This document shows positions 25,941 to 38,240 of a stretch of DNA of 64,000 bases, piece after piece. The stretch comes from Dasypus novemcinctus (Eukaryota > Chordata > Mammalia > Cingulata > Dasypodidae), in contig NC_080682.1 in assembly GCF_030445035.2 (NCBI RefSeq), positions 29,618,770 to 29,682,769 on the forward strand, in the 5' to 3' direction. The translations under genes were made by a program, and so were the position numbers. The notes beneath the pieces were generated by a model. That model was not told the DNA's origin, did not search any database, and saw nothing but the letters and a program-made list of their open reading frames with translations. Positions within the stretch are counted from its first letter, which is position 1. Every line of letters begins with the position of its first letter.

Positions 25941-26170
25941 CAGGGGAGTGGATGTGGATCAAGTGGTTGAGTACCTGCCTCCCCAAAGGAGGTCCCAGGT
26001 TTGGTTCCCAGTGGCTTCTGAAAACAAAACAAACAGCAAGCAAAAAAAAACAAAAATCCAACTCAGGAATGCTGAAATTGCTCAGTGGTTGACATTGGCT
26101 TTCCACATACAAGGTCCTGAGTTCAATCCCAGGCCCCTAGTACCTCAGAAAAAAATAAAAAATAAAAAAT
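25941..26170 (+). mobile_element. Composite DAS-type SINE with two tRNA-like modules
   Basis: Module 1 starts 'caggggagtggatgtggatc' with a B-box-like 'ccaggtttggttccc'. After an A-rich linker, module 2 (about 26065-26150) reads 'gaaattgctcagtggttgac' (A-box-like) and 'ctgagttcaatcccagg' (B box). It ends in an (AAAAAT)n tail. Flanking direct repeats are imperfect: aaaaagtcattaag (25927-25940) and aaaaatcattgaac (26171-26184). The matching site in unit B near 35750 is empty. Confidence 0.75.
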
Positions 26171-26994
26171 AAAAATCATTGAACAAAAGCAAAACATTTA
26201 CTGATTCCTGTATATATTCTGGAAATAGAGTAATATCAAACACCCAAGTGAAAGAAAAGACTAGAAAAACCAGAAAAAGAGAAAATACAAAAATAGACAA
26301 AAATAATATATCATTTCAAAAGGAGAGTTAATAAATATTGTCAAGTGTTAAGGGAAGAAGGAGATGAAGAAAACACATGCTCTATAATAATTAGCAGTTT
26401 CTTATTACTTTTAAGAGTAAATTTATTTTAATTAAGTAGATAAAACTTTCAGAACATTTTTCATTGAATAATAAGCAAGAAAATGTGAAGATTAAAAATA
26501 CTATTTTACAAATGATGATTAGTTAACAAACCATACAAATGACCTGAAAAACACATACATTTGATGAATTAAAAAGGAATCAATGTCACTAAGTGGTAGT
26601 AACTTCCAAAGTTGTCAATATTTGTAGACTTTGTAAATGAGGTTAATTAGGCCTAGGAGAACTAAACTAGAACAGAAAATATTGTCTCAAAGTAAGATAA
26701 GTCAAACCTCATATCTCAAAATAATGCATTTCCTTTACAAAGCCCTTTCTCTCCCTAAGTTTTACAAGCAAATGGATATAATATTAACATATAATGGTAC
26801 ACTATTTTGGTTATTCCATTAACACACACACACAATGTAAGTGAAATTTCTATATGTACCTCAATATTAATAATATTTTGATTTAATATTGAGATGGATT
26901 TCAATTATTTTTTATTACCAATATCTGGAAGTCTTTTGCAAAGAGGAAAAGACATGAGCAGGTAAATGTGGGTCAAAGACAACCATTGAACATT

Positions 26995-27414
26995 TTTTTA
27001 AAAGATTTATTTTATTTATTTCTCTCCCCTTCCCCCCTGCCCCTAAGTTTTCTGTTCTCTGTGTCCATTTGCTGCGTGTTCAACATTTTTGTCCACTTCT
27101 GTTGTGGTCAGTGGCATGGGTATCTGTTTCTTTTTGTTGCGTCACCTTGCTATGTCAGCTCTCCATGTGTGCAGTGCCATTCCTGGGCAGGTTGCACTTT
27201 CTTTCCCACTGGGCAGCTTTCCTTATGCGGCACTCTTCTTGTGCGTGGGGCTCCCCTAGGTGGTGGGCACCCCTGCATGGCACAGCTCTCCTTGCACACA
27301 CCAGCACTGTGCATGGGCCAGCTCCACATGGGTCAAGGAGGCCCAGGGTTTGAACTGTGAACCTCCCATGGGGTAGAAGGATGCCCTATCCACTGGGCCA
27401 AGTCCGCTTCCCGT
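26995..27414 (-). mobile_element. DAS-type SINE, full length, antisense
   Basis: This is the reverse complement of the same SINE type as 8809-9241. The poly-T with 'aaagatttattttatttatt' on the left is the A-rich tail, and the head 'ccaagtccgcttccc' is on the right. Flanking 15-bp direct repeats CAACCATTGAACATT are perfect (26980-26994 and 27415-27429). The empty site is visible in unit B at about 36563-36580 ('cacccattgaaccctgatct'). Frames inside it are not genes. Confidence 0.92.
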
Positions 27415-28236
27415 CAACCATTGAACATTGATCTAGCTCCTCTGGAACAAGACTCCAATTGAATTCTTTGAAGCAGCTGAGTCTGTGTGTGCATGGCTCT
27501 GTGTAGGTCTGAAGGTGACTTTGTGTGTGTGTGACAGTCTGTGAAAGAAAGGAAAAATAGAGACTGGAAAGTTTGAGGGGAAGAAAAGGAAATGAAAGGT
27601 GAATTTTATGTGGTACTTTTTAAATAGGAAGTGATTTTCCTGGTAGCATATTTTTGCACAAACTAACATTTATTCTTTCATGAATGTATGTGCACATTGT
27701 TCAGGAAAGAGAACTAAAAGCTGAGGAGTTCAGAGCTGTTATAAAGCTAAAGTCCTGAAATTTTATTTAACCATCCCCCTCCAGTAGATATATCAGTACA
27801 TAAAAAAGGAAAATCGCATATTACTATAAACCATGTCTGACATATTTTACATACGTGATAATCTTATAAAAGGTGTAAAGAAATACATAAGGAAAAAAGT
27901 AAGTGGCTTATCTAAAATCTTTGAAATAATTAATTTCATGGGATGTTGCAACTTTATCTCTAAACACTTATGCCTCTTATTTTTGCAGACATGATTTTGT
28001 TATAAATGCACCCTAATTTTGGAAGGCCCAGGGAAGATATAGAATAATTATAAGAGAAGTACCCTTGGTCAATTATTAGCATGGTAATCCACATTAGCAA
28101 TAATTGGATGCACATATTTGAGTATTAATAGAAAGTGTTTACTTTGAAAATACTGTTATAAAAACCTGCATGCTTAAACTAGGGTTTGAAAGTTAATTAA
28201 AGACATTAGTTAATTAGGAAAACTAAGCAAAAAAAA

Positions 28237-29172
28237 TCACAGAAATGAAGAGATTCTTTTCCTGGTAATTACGTTCCATGAAGCTTTCTTTACTTCTTTA
28301 TTCCTGAGGCTATAGATAGGGGGATTCAACATGGGAATACCCAATTGCGTAGAACACAGAATCCACTTTGTCCTGATTCAAGCGATAGTTCTGGAACTAG
28401 GTCTTCATATGTATAGATGGAGGTGGAACAGAACAGAATTATAGCCGTCAGGTGGGAGGCACAAGTTGACAATGCTTTATGTCTCCCTTCCCCTGAATGC
28501 ATATGAAATATATTGAAGAGAATGTAAGAGTAGGAGGTGAGAATCACCAGGAAAGACCCAAACATATTCACACCAGCAAAAGAAGAAACAATGATTTCAC
28601 TCATGATTGTGTCAGAACAAGAGAGCTTAAATATTGGGGGTGGCTGTCACAGAAGAAGTGATGGATAACATTGGAACCACAGAATGTCAACTGCTTACAT
28701 AACAGGTGTTAACCATGGAGTTTAGCAATCCCACTGCAAAGGCCCAAGCTGCCATCTTAAGGCATACTATCCTGGACCTGACTAAGGTATAAAGCAGTGG
28801 GTTACATATGGCCACATAATGGTCATAGGCCATTACCCAAAGAAGATGCATTCAGCTGTTGACAAAGTAATGAAGAAATACAACCAGCAAAGGAGATGGT
28901 TTTCTTCTCTGATAATACATCTACTAGCATCTTTGGGGGGGGTGATGGTGGAAGGATAACATACAACCACAAAAGACAAATTAGCCAAGAAGAAATACAT
29001 GGGTGTGTGAAGTCTATAAATTCTGATTAAGAGAGTCATCCTAATATTCTCCAAAACTGTAAGTGTGTAAATCAGAAAAAATAGCAAAAAGAGGATAATC
29101 TGTTGTTCCATGGATTCTGCCAGTCCCAACAAGATGAAGTCTGTCAGTGAATTATAACCTTTTTCTGGCCAT
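28237..29172 (-). pseudogene. OR5F1-like olfactory receptor pseudogene A
   Basis: This is a decayed odorant GPCR with close verbal similarity to human OR5F1. From the start at 29172 the frame is lost within the first ten codons, then continues in another frame as 'LGLAESMEQQIILFLLFFLI', '[15 protein letters not shown]' and 'STAECIFFG'. TM4 to ECL2 (about 28620-28830) is out of frame. The next readable block is 'SEIIVSSFAGVNMFGSFLVI' with '[20 protein letters not shown]' (ICL3 to TM6). The end preserves 'RKRISSFL' and a stop at 28237-28239. Changes include 'GN' to 'EN' in TM1 and loss of the [11 protein letters not shown] context to frameshift. It lies in unit A; its partner is at 37488-38240. 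Confidence 0.88.
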
Positions 29173-30639
29173 TTACTACAAACATATTTAATTGGAACTT
29201 TGTATTAAGTGCAAATATTTCCTTCTCCAAATCTTTAGAGGTATAAGTAAAATTGTTAATAAGGATATACACAAATTCATGAAAAACTACCTAGATTAAC
29301 ATGGCATAGTAAGTCAAATGACTGAATTAGATAGAATTTAGAAGACACATGGATAATGCATTTGATTGAAAAACAATGTCTGTATTGAATTTGGTTTATG
29401 AACTTCCCGAATCACTGGTCTAAGTCCACAGACTCAACTTGAAATTTCACAAATTTCACATACATTTTTCTCCACCATTCTCTGAAAAAGTATGTGGCTT
29501 TAATTCAAAGATATAATTTTTTTATTCCATGAATATCACTCCAGAAAACACTCACCTCCAAAGTTTATACATTGTTCTGAAAATGTATCATGCAAAAACC
29601 AATAAATTTTATGACAGTTCTTAGGTATGTAATATTTTGTTTATCATTAAGAGTGTTTTGTTTTAATAAGAATCAAACACTTGTTTTAGTTATGAGGCTT
29701 GTACACTTACATATTAATGCCATGTAATAGAAGATTTGGTATCTATCCAAACCAGTTAATAAAAGTTACAAATCTCTGTACCTTTCCTTTCAGATAAGTG
29801 CATTACCTCTGTGGTCTACTTTCTTTTTTATCAGAAGTTCTCAGTTGGAGATTAAAAATTTAAAAAGAAGTAAATTTCATCTTCATTATCTTCATGTTGA
29901 ATTACCAATTTGTAAAATATTGAGAGACTGTCTTCAGTAAATATACTTTGCAGCACTTTAATTCGTTGTTCGTAAAGAAAATCGAGTGTCTCTGGGAATT
30001 AGATAAAGGTCCGAATTATAGAGTCAAGTCTCTAAAGGCAAGAATTTCAGTCTCCAAAGAAAGAAAACATGACACTGAGCAAGTGCGAATGTATTTCAAA
30101 GCTGTTGCAATAAAAAATTATGTTAAGCTTAAATCAAACCTTTTTCTGTTTGCTGGGTTATTTTAAAGTCCCTAAAGTAGATTTAATCATTTTAATTGCT
30201 CTTATATACTGTCTTTATCAGTAATTTTAGCTTACCAAGAGAATACATAGCCCTTAATCAGTGGACACGTCTGTGTCTGTCTATGTGTGTGTCCCTCATT
30301 TTGTCTGGGTAAATTTCATAATCAATCTAGGTTTGTTCCTGAGTGAAATAAATATGAAGTAGAAACTACCTAATATTTTTTGCCATAATGTTCAAGAAAT
30401 ATTGTTTTGTGAATAACAGGAAAACAGGTAAGCACAACTAATTCTTTGTTATTATTTTAAAATTTTGTGTTTTTTTTTGTTTTGGTTTTGGTTTTTTGTA
30501 ATTACTAGCAGTGATTATGGTCCTTATACTACAGATGAAGCCAAATGTTTGTCTGGATCAAATTGCAAAAGTAAAAGAAGCTGAAATAAACTCTATTGGA
30601 TATTCATATGCAAGGAGAAAATTTTCATAGAAAACTCAC

Positions 30640-30790
30640 AATGCGTCAGATATCATATTTAGCTTCTTCCATTTAAATTCTCAATTAATCCTCTACACTA
30701 CAAATTGTGGATGGCAATATTATTTTCTTCATTGTGCAGATAAAGAAATCAAGACTTAATGGTGTACTTTCCAACAGACAAGGAACAATT
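30640..30790 (+). repeat. MIR SINE fragment
   Basis: The 'tctcaattaatcctctacac' stretch and the following 'ttattttcttcattgtgcag' with 'ataaagaaatcaagacttaa' fit the MIR core (tcctcacaac ... attatccccattttacagat ... gaaactgag). Unit B carries only its first part and breaks off near 39775. Confidence 0.5.
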
Positions 30791-30844
30791 AATTTGAATA
30801 CAATCTTAAACATCAAGAATTAATACTTTGCTACCTACCATGTC

Positions 30845-31678
30845 TGCGGCGGCTTGCTCGGTCGGTTGAGGTGGGGTCTGGCTGCGGACGAGGGGTCGGT
30901 CCAGCTCTGGACGAGGGGTCAGTCCCGCTTGGGACGAGGGGTTGGTCCGGCAGCAGACGAGGGATCAGTCTCACAAGGGGTTGCGCGGTTCGGCTGACGG
31001 CGTCGCCCGGCAAAGCCGGCGACGAAGGGGTCGCCCGGAGAAGCAGGCGATGAACTGGGGACAAGGGAGGCCAGGCCCTTGTCGGGGGCTCTCAGGACTG
31101 GAGGGCGCACGGCAGAAGAACTACCGCAGAAACAAGGTAAACACGCAAGTCCACTTTATGGAGGGAGAGGCAACAGTTTTATAGGGGCTGGGGAAGGCTG
31201 ATTGGTCGAAGCCACGCCCTGTTCTGATTGGTTGCCGGCGAAAGGTCAGTGGGCGGTACTGGATGGGGGAGGGGTGGTGGTTAGGGATTGGCTGTCGCTG
31301 TTGCTGGGGGAAGGGGCAGGGTTTAGTGATTGGTGGCTGCTGTTGCTGGGGTGGGGGGCAGACTGGATTTTTCCGCCCACGCCTGGCTGTTGCTGCTGTT
31401 GGGGGAGGGGAAAAGGGCAGACTGGAATTTTCCGCCCTGCACCTGCGCAGGGAGAAAGAAGGAGGAGGGTGCCGCCCCACAGGCATCGTGTGGTGCCATC
31501 CGGGAGGAGGGCTGCCAAGAAGGGGAGACCCGAGGGCACTCTGCGCCCATGCCAAGCTCCCTTCAGGGGTAGCGGTGAGTCCGACCAGCCACCCTATTAT
31601 GGGGGCAGCAGCTTGGCCTGCCGTGGCTGCTCCCCCGCCAGGCCAGCAAACCACACTTCAGCCCGAGGGGTGACCGCA
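30845..31678 (-). mobile_element. Solo ERV LTR, CpG-rich, young-looking
   Basis: The ends are TGCGG...CCGCA (TG/CA with 5-bp inverted ends), flanked by a perfect 6-bp target duplication CATGTC at 30839-30844 and 31679-31684. A 6-bp duplication is usual for class II (betaretrovirus-like) elements. On the - strand it has promoter layout: four CCAATC boxes (complement at 31200, 31226, 31286 and 31328) and a TATA box 'cctataaaac' (complement near 31177-31185), so - is the likely sense. A 23-bp tandem repeat (four units starting 30887, 30910, 30933 and 30956, each 'gacgaggg') lies near the downstream end. High GC and many surviving CpGs set it apart from all surrounding DNA. No internal viral region is present, as after LTR-LTR recombination. 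All open frames in it, up to 183 codons, are composition artefacts. Confidence 0.82.
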
Positions 31679-32459
31679 CATGTCAACATAATAAAAATAT
31701 TAAATCAAGATAAGTACATTGTGAATATTTCCAGGAAAATGGCACTAAAATAGGTAGGCAGAGTCTGATTCTTTCACAGAAAAAATGGAGAGGAAGCAGG
31801 GACCTATCTAAAGGAACTGCTTTGGATATATATAGAACAGGAAGGTACTCTAAGTCATCTAGGAGGGTACTGGAAAGATAAAGAAGCCAAAGGAAAACCA
31901 TTAGTTGTTCGCCCTTGTGGCTGGGAAGGGCACATATATCCTGCCCTCAGAGCAGGTCAAGAAGCCTCAGTGGAGCCTCTGACTCACTTCTGCCAAAGGA
32001 CTGGGAGTGAGCACTCTCTGGGAGGAAAAGGGGTCTGACAGAAGGTAGTGAGTTTGGCCAGCTGAGCTCCCATTGACTCTCGGAAGGGAACCCAACTCAA
32101 TGGGGAGAGGGGAGAGGATCTACTCAAGCAATGCTGTCATGCCCAGCCAATGTGGGAGAGAGAGGAACCAGATTGGAGAGGGGGCAGGGGCAGATGCCTA
32201 ATCAGCAGTACTCTAGCAAATGGTAGAAGTCTAAAATGCCTGAGGGAAAGGTGTCATATGGCTTTCTGAAGCCTATTTAACTAAAGGAGACAATTTAGCT
32301 CAATTGAGGAACTCCTGCCTTGCATATATGAAGCCCCTGATTGTATGACTGATTCTCCTCAGACAAGTGATCAAGGGAGTGTTCCACTGGGTTATCAGGC
32401 ATCCGGCTGATACCTTATGACAGGGAACATATAGACATTCTTTTTATTTTTAGGCTTTC

Positions 32460-33135
32460 TTTGGTCTGCTATCTTTTTAAATTAAAAGTTCCCCCTTTTT
32501 TTCCTTTCCTTATTTTACTCACAAAAATGCGATATGTCACTTGCAGGCTGCAGGTTGCAATGTAATTGACAGATAAACAACAGCAGCCCAAAAAGTTCCT
32601 TAAGGGCCTAAGAGGGAAAGTTGTTTTTCCTTTTTTTTTTTTTCTTAGTTGCTATTGTTTTATTTCTGGTTTGTTGTGTTTCCCATTCCTTTGCTTTCTC
32701 CTCTTTTTTTTTTTTCTTTTACGATTTTTTTGACCTATGCTATTTCTTTTCTTTCTTTGCTTCCTTCCTCTATCTTCTGTTTTTTTTTTTCATTCCACCT
32801 GTTTTGTTTGGTGTTCAATTTTTTGTTTGTTTGTTTTTCTCTCTAATTCTTTTTTCTCCATTTTCTATTTTTTTTTTGTTTTACTTTTTCTTTTTCTCCT
32901 CACCATTCCTCATGAGGAATTAGTTCCTTCTGTATATTTTTATCTATTTTGTTTCTCAGTTCATTTTTTCTATTCCACATTTTTTTTCTTTTTCCTCTGT
33001 ACTTCTTATGTTTTTTACACGTTATTTATTTTCCTAGGACTTGTATGACTTCTCTTTGACCTTTTTATTATTATTACTACTATTATTCTTTTTTCTCTTC
33101 TTATCTCTTTCCTTTCTTTTTCATCCTACTTTTTT
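32460..33135. repeat. Long polypyrimidine tract inside the L1 5' region
   Basis: The + strand is mostly T with scattered C over about 650 bases. Chance frames here encode Phe/Leu/Ser strings and are not proteins. Confidence 0.85.
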
Positions 33136-34789
33136 TCCAAAGGAACATAGACAACAGCAAGGAAATAAACTTAGAGTAATGAAGTGTGCAAATAAAAACC
33201 ACACACACACAAACAACAACAAAATAAAACCCTAGAGTAGAAAGAGAAGCTAGTCAACCAAATAAACCCATTAGATAAACAGATGCCTAGTCACCACCAA
33301 AAGTTTACAAACCATACTAAGAAACAGGAAGACATGGCCCAGTTTAATGAACAAACTAAAAAACAGGAGGAGATATAGACATGGAACAACTAATCAGAGA
33401 TGTCCAAACAAATATCACGAATCAAGTTAATGAAATAAAAGAGGAGATTAAGGATATTAAGAAGACACTGGGAGAACATACTGAAGAAAGTGCAAATATG
33501 CATAACAGATATGATGGCGGCGAATGGAACAATATAAGAAATCAAAAGTATGCTGGATGCATATAACAACAAATTTGAACAGACAGAGGAAAGAATCAGC
33601 AAAGTGGAACACAGTATATCTGAAATTTGACAGATTGTAAAATAGATATATAAAAAAGATTTTAAAAATCCAGCAGAGACTTAGGGACTTGAATGACAAC
33701 ATGAAACACACAAACATACACATTATACACATCTCAGAGGGAGAAGAAAAGGGGAAGGGGGAAGAAAGACTGCTGGAAGAAATAATGGCTGAAAACTTCC
33801 TAAATTTTATTGAGGGACAGGGATATACATGTCCAGGAAACACAACAAACCCCAAACAATATAAATCCTATCAGGCCTAACCCAAGACATATACTTGTCA
33901 AATTGCCCAATGCTCAAGACAAAGAGAAAATCCTGAAAGCAGCAAGAAAAAAGAGATCCGTAACATCAAAGGGATGTTTGATAAAATTAAACACTGATTT
34001 CTCACCTGAAACCATGGAGGCAAGAAGGCGCGGTATGACATAGTTAAGGTGCTAAAAGAAAAAAGCTTCCAGACAAGAATTCTCTATCTAGCAAAACTGG
34101 CAATTGAAAATCCAAAATTATCACAGATAAAGAGAAATGAAGAGATACTGTCAATAAGAAACCTGTACTTCAAAAAGTATTAAAGAAACACTGCAATTGA
34201 AAGGAAAAAGCTGGAGGAATGTATAAGAATAACTAAAAAGATAAAAAGAGAAATAAAAACAACATATAGCCTATATAAACCTAAACAAAAAACATGGCTA
34301 ATGTAAGCAATTCCTTGACAATAATAAGATTGAATGTTAATGGATTAAACTCTCCAATAAAGAGACTTGGATTGGTAGAATGGTTAAGGAAATATGACCA
34401 TCTATATGTTGTCTACAAGAAAATAACTTTAGACCCAGGGATGCAAGGAGGCTGACAGTGAATGGTTGGAAAACAATTTTACATGCAAAGAATAACTAAA
34501 AAAGGGTGGGAGTAGTTATACTAATATCAGACAAAATAGACTTTAAATGCAAAACTATTTAGTGAAGGCCACTAAATATTAATAAAAAGGGTAATCAATT
34601 AAGAAGAAAGCACAATAACAATATTTATGCACCTGATTAGGGCACTTCAAAGTACATGAGGCAAACATTGAACAAACTAAGTGGAGAAATAGATGCTTTT
34701 ACAATTAAATTGGGAGACTTTAATATACCATTAGCACCAATAGACAGAACATCTCAACAGAGAATCAATAAAGAAACCTAGCTTTATTT

Positions 34790-35315
<526 letters not shown>

Positions 35316-36967
35316 AAAATCAGAAAAACAAAAAAACAAACTAGACCTTGAATAACACATAAGAGGATCTGGACCTAATAGACATAGTTAAAATTACTTT
35401 GTGCATGTTAGTTAACATTTACCAAAGTAAATCCAAAATTATTTTTACATATTAATAGTGAATCACTTGTACACTTTTTTCTTTTCAATGTTAACACAAC
35501 ACTTCATCTCTAAATTTTATCATCCAATTATTTTTAGTTTATTACTTGGATCTATGTGATTCTTTAGTCTTGCTTCCTTCATTCCTTCCAAATTGTTTGC
35601 TTAATTTCCAAGCTTTATGATGTTCACTGATTTTGTAAGCAAGAGTCTATTTAACTTCACCCAAATACTGATGAAGATATTGACCCTAACTAAGCCTAGT
35701 TACACATAGTTCAAAGTCACTCACTAATTTTGATAAGTTAGTTGCCTAAAAAGACACTGAGCAAAGGCAAAACATTGACTGATAGATACTTGCTGGAGAA
35801 AGAGTGATATCAAATCCCCAGTGAAAAAATGATGGGGAAAGTAGAAAAAAAGAGAAAGTAGACAAAAGTAATATTTCATTTCATGAAAAAGAGTTAATAA
35901 ATATTGTCAAATGCTAAAGAAAACAGGAGATGGAAACACACACTCTATAATAATTAACAGTTTCTTATTTCTTTTAAGAGTAAATTTCTTTTGCGTTAAA
36001 GAAAATAAAAAAACATTTGGAACATTTTTCATAGACATGCATTGAATTATAAGCAAGAAAATGTAAAGTTTAAAAATACTTTTTTACAAGTGATTATGAG
36101 TTAGGGAAATCATAAGAATTTCCATAAAAACACATACATTTGGTGAATTAAAAAGGAACCAATATAAGTAATTGGTAACTGACTCCAAAGTTGTTAATAG
36201 TTCTAGACATTGTAAATGAAGTTATTTAGATGAGGAGAGCTGAATTAGAGAGCAGAAAACAAGGCTAAAGTATGACATGTATAAAACCTCAAATCTCAGA
36301 ATAACTGAATTTCATTTACAGAGCTTTATTTCTATCTCTATGTTTTACCTTGGAAAAGATACAATATTATTTAATAGTACACCATTTTGGTTATATACAT
36401 ATATGATTATATTAAAACAATACAAATGAGCCTTCTATATTTATATCTGTATTAATAATGTTTTGAAATAATATTGAGAGGAATTTCAATTGCTCTTTAA
36501 AGGCAACTTATAGAATTCTTCTATGAGGAGGAAAACCATGAGCATAAAATATACATCAGAATCACCCATTGAACCCTGATCTAACTCCTTTGGAACCATA
36601 TAAAAATTGAATTCCTTGCAGCAGTTGAATATATATGCTTTTGTGATTCTGTGTATGTGTGCAACTGACTCTGTGCACAAGAGAAAATATTCTGAGACTG
36701 AGAAAGCAGGGAAAGAAATGGGAAGTTTTGAGAAGAAGGAAAAGGAATGAAAGGGGAGTTGTAAGTGGTATATTCTAAACAGGCAGCAATTTTTCTGGTA
36801 CCTATTTTTGCACATACGCACATGTAATCTTTCATGAATGTATGTGTGCATTGTTGGGGAAAGAGAAATGAAAGGTAAGGAGTTTAAGTTATAATAAAAT
36901 TATAGTCCTGACATTTCAGTTAAGTATCCCTCTATAGAAAATATATCAATAAATTAAAAAGAAAAAT

Positions 36968-37060
36968 TATGGGTGTATCCCTGTGACGTGAGCTCCTGAT
37001 TCCCATGTACAAGATTCTGGGTTCATTACCCAATACACCCCCCAGAAAAAGAACAAAAAG
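36968..37060 (+). mobile_element. Short tRNA-like SINE fragment
   Basis: About 95 bases are present in unit B but absent at the equivalent place in unit A (near 27800). The segment 'gggtgtatccctgtgacgtg', then 'aagattctgggttcattacc' with a B-box-like core, 'aatacaccccccagaaaaag' and an A-rich end resembles the second module of the SINE at 25941-26170. Confidence 0.55.
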
Positions 37061-37487
37061 AGGGAGATTCCATATTAAAGCATATCTGATATATGTGACA
37101 TATGGTGTTACGCTAGTAATACAACAAAAATTGAAAAGCAAAACATAAGGAAAAAATGAGTGGTATGTCTAAAACCTTCTATATGATTAATTTCATGTGA
37201 CATAGCAACTTTAGTTTCCAAACATTTAATCCTCTTATTTCATCAATGAAGATTTCATTACAAATAACCCTTAATTTTTGAAGACCCTGGGAAGATATTG
37301 ATAATTATAAGAAGTTCCCTTGGTCACGTATTAGTCTGATAATCTACCTTATCACTGACTGGATACAGATACTTGAGGATTAACAGAATGCGTTTCACTT
37401 GAAAATATCTCAATGAACCTGTATGCTTGAACAAATTTTGAAAGTAAATTAAAGATGCTTTTTTAATTCATAAAAGCAGCTAAACAA

Positions 37488-38240
37488 TCAAAGAAGTGAA
37501 GGGACTCTCTTCCTGGTAATTACATTCCATAAAGCTTTCTTTACTTCCTTATTCCTGAGGCTATCGATCAGGGGATTCAACATGGGGATCAACATGGTAT
37601 AGAACACAGAAGCCACGTTGTCCTGATTCAGGGAATAGCTGGAACTAGGTTTCAGATATTTATAGATGGAGATGGAATTGAATAAAATTATAGCTGTCAG
37701 GTGAAGGACATAAGGTGAAAATGTTTTAACTCTCCACAGAATGGCAAACCACTTACCTAGCACGTGTTAACGATGGAGTTCAGCAATCCCCCTGCAAAAA
37801 CTCTAGCTGCCATCTTAAGCCACACCATCCTGCACATGACTAAGGAATAGAGTAGTTGGTTACATATGGCCACATAACAGTCATAGATCATTAACCCAAA
37901 GATGATGCAATCAGTTGTTGACAAGGCAATGAAGAAGTACAACTGCAAGAAGCAGCTGGCAAAGGAGGTGGTTTTCTACTCCGATAATAAATTTATCAGC
38001 ATTTTTTGGGTGATGGTGGATGAATAACCAACATCCACAAAAGACAATTTAGCCAAGAAGAAATACAAGGGTATGTCAATTCTGGAGTCAATTCTAATTA
38101 GGAAAATTATCCCAATATTCCCCAGAACTGTAAGCATGTAAGTCAGAAAATATAGCAAAATGAGGATAATCTGTTGCTCTGTGGATTCTGCCAGTCCCAA
38201 CAGGATGAACTCAGTCAGTAAGTATAATTTTTCTGGCCAT
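37488..38240 (-). pseudogene. OR5F1-like olfactory receptor pseudogene B
   Basis: This is the partner of 28237-29172. The start at 38240 is out of frame with the following 'EFILLGLAESTEQQIILILL', 'PLYFFLAKLSFVDVGYSSTI' and 'QKMLINLLSE'. A frameshift or loss near 37950-37980 leads to 'MQLYFFIALSTTDCIIFGLM' and 'YDCYVAICNQLLYSLVM' (DRY changed to DCY). About 75 codons from ECL2 to ICL3 are deleted near 37740-37770: the text jumps from 'LLNSIVNTC' to 'HLTAIILF'. The C-terminal third is nearly OR5F1: '[20 protein letters not shown]', '[20 protein letters not shown]' (IYSLR changed to IDSLR) and '[10 protein letters not shown]', stop 37488-37490. Inactive. Confidence 0.9.

Larger units (their letters stand above)
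25615..30790. repeat. Segmental duplication, unit A (with OR5F1-like pseudogene A)
   Basis: The sequence matches unit B (35400-39780) in order and orientation over most of its length, apart from insertions: 'tttttacatattaatag' near 25660 and 35445; 'gagttaataaatattgtcaa' at 26324 and 35890; the OR5F1-like pseudogenes; 'ggtttgttcctgagtgaaat' at 30330 and 39440; 'attcatatgcaaggagaaaa' at 30602 and 39680. In one 75-base stretch (from about 30330 and 39440) I count 11 differences, about 15 percent. Unit A contains two SINEs that unit B lacks. Confidence 0.85.

Noticed and set aside
31121-31753. Long overlapping open frames (up to 183 codons) on both strands
   Set aside because: They lie wholly in the GC-rich solo LTR, occur in several frames at once and have Pro/Gly/Ser-rich composition without any domain. 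High GC reduces stop codons by chance.
32621-33235. Frames encoding Phe/Leu-rich, membrane-like proteins
   Set aside because: They arise from the T-rich tract and have no real transmembrane protein pattern.
36486-36851. - strand frame of 121 codons, with a relative at 27433-27669
   Set aside because: The similarity is explained by the segmental duplication. The frame is not conserved in phase between units and has no domain.
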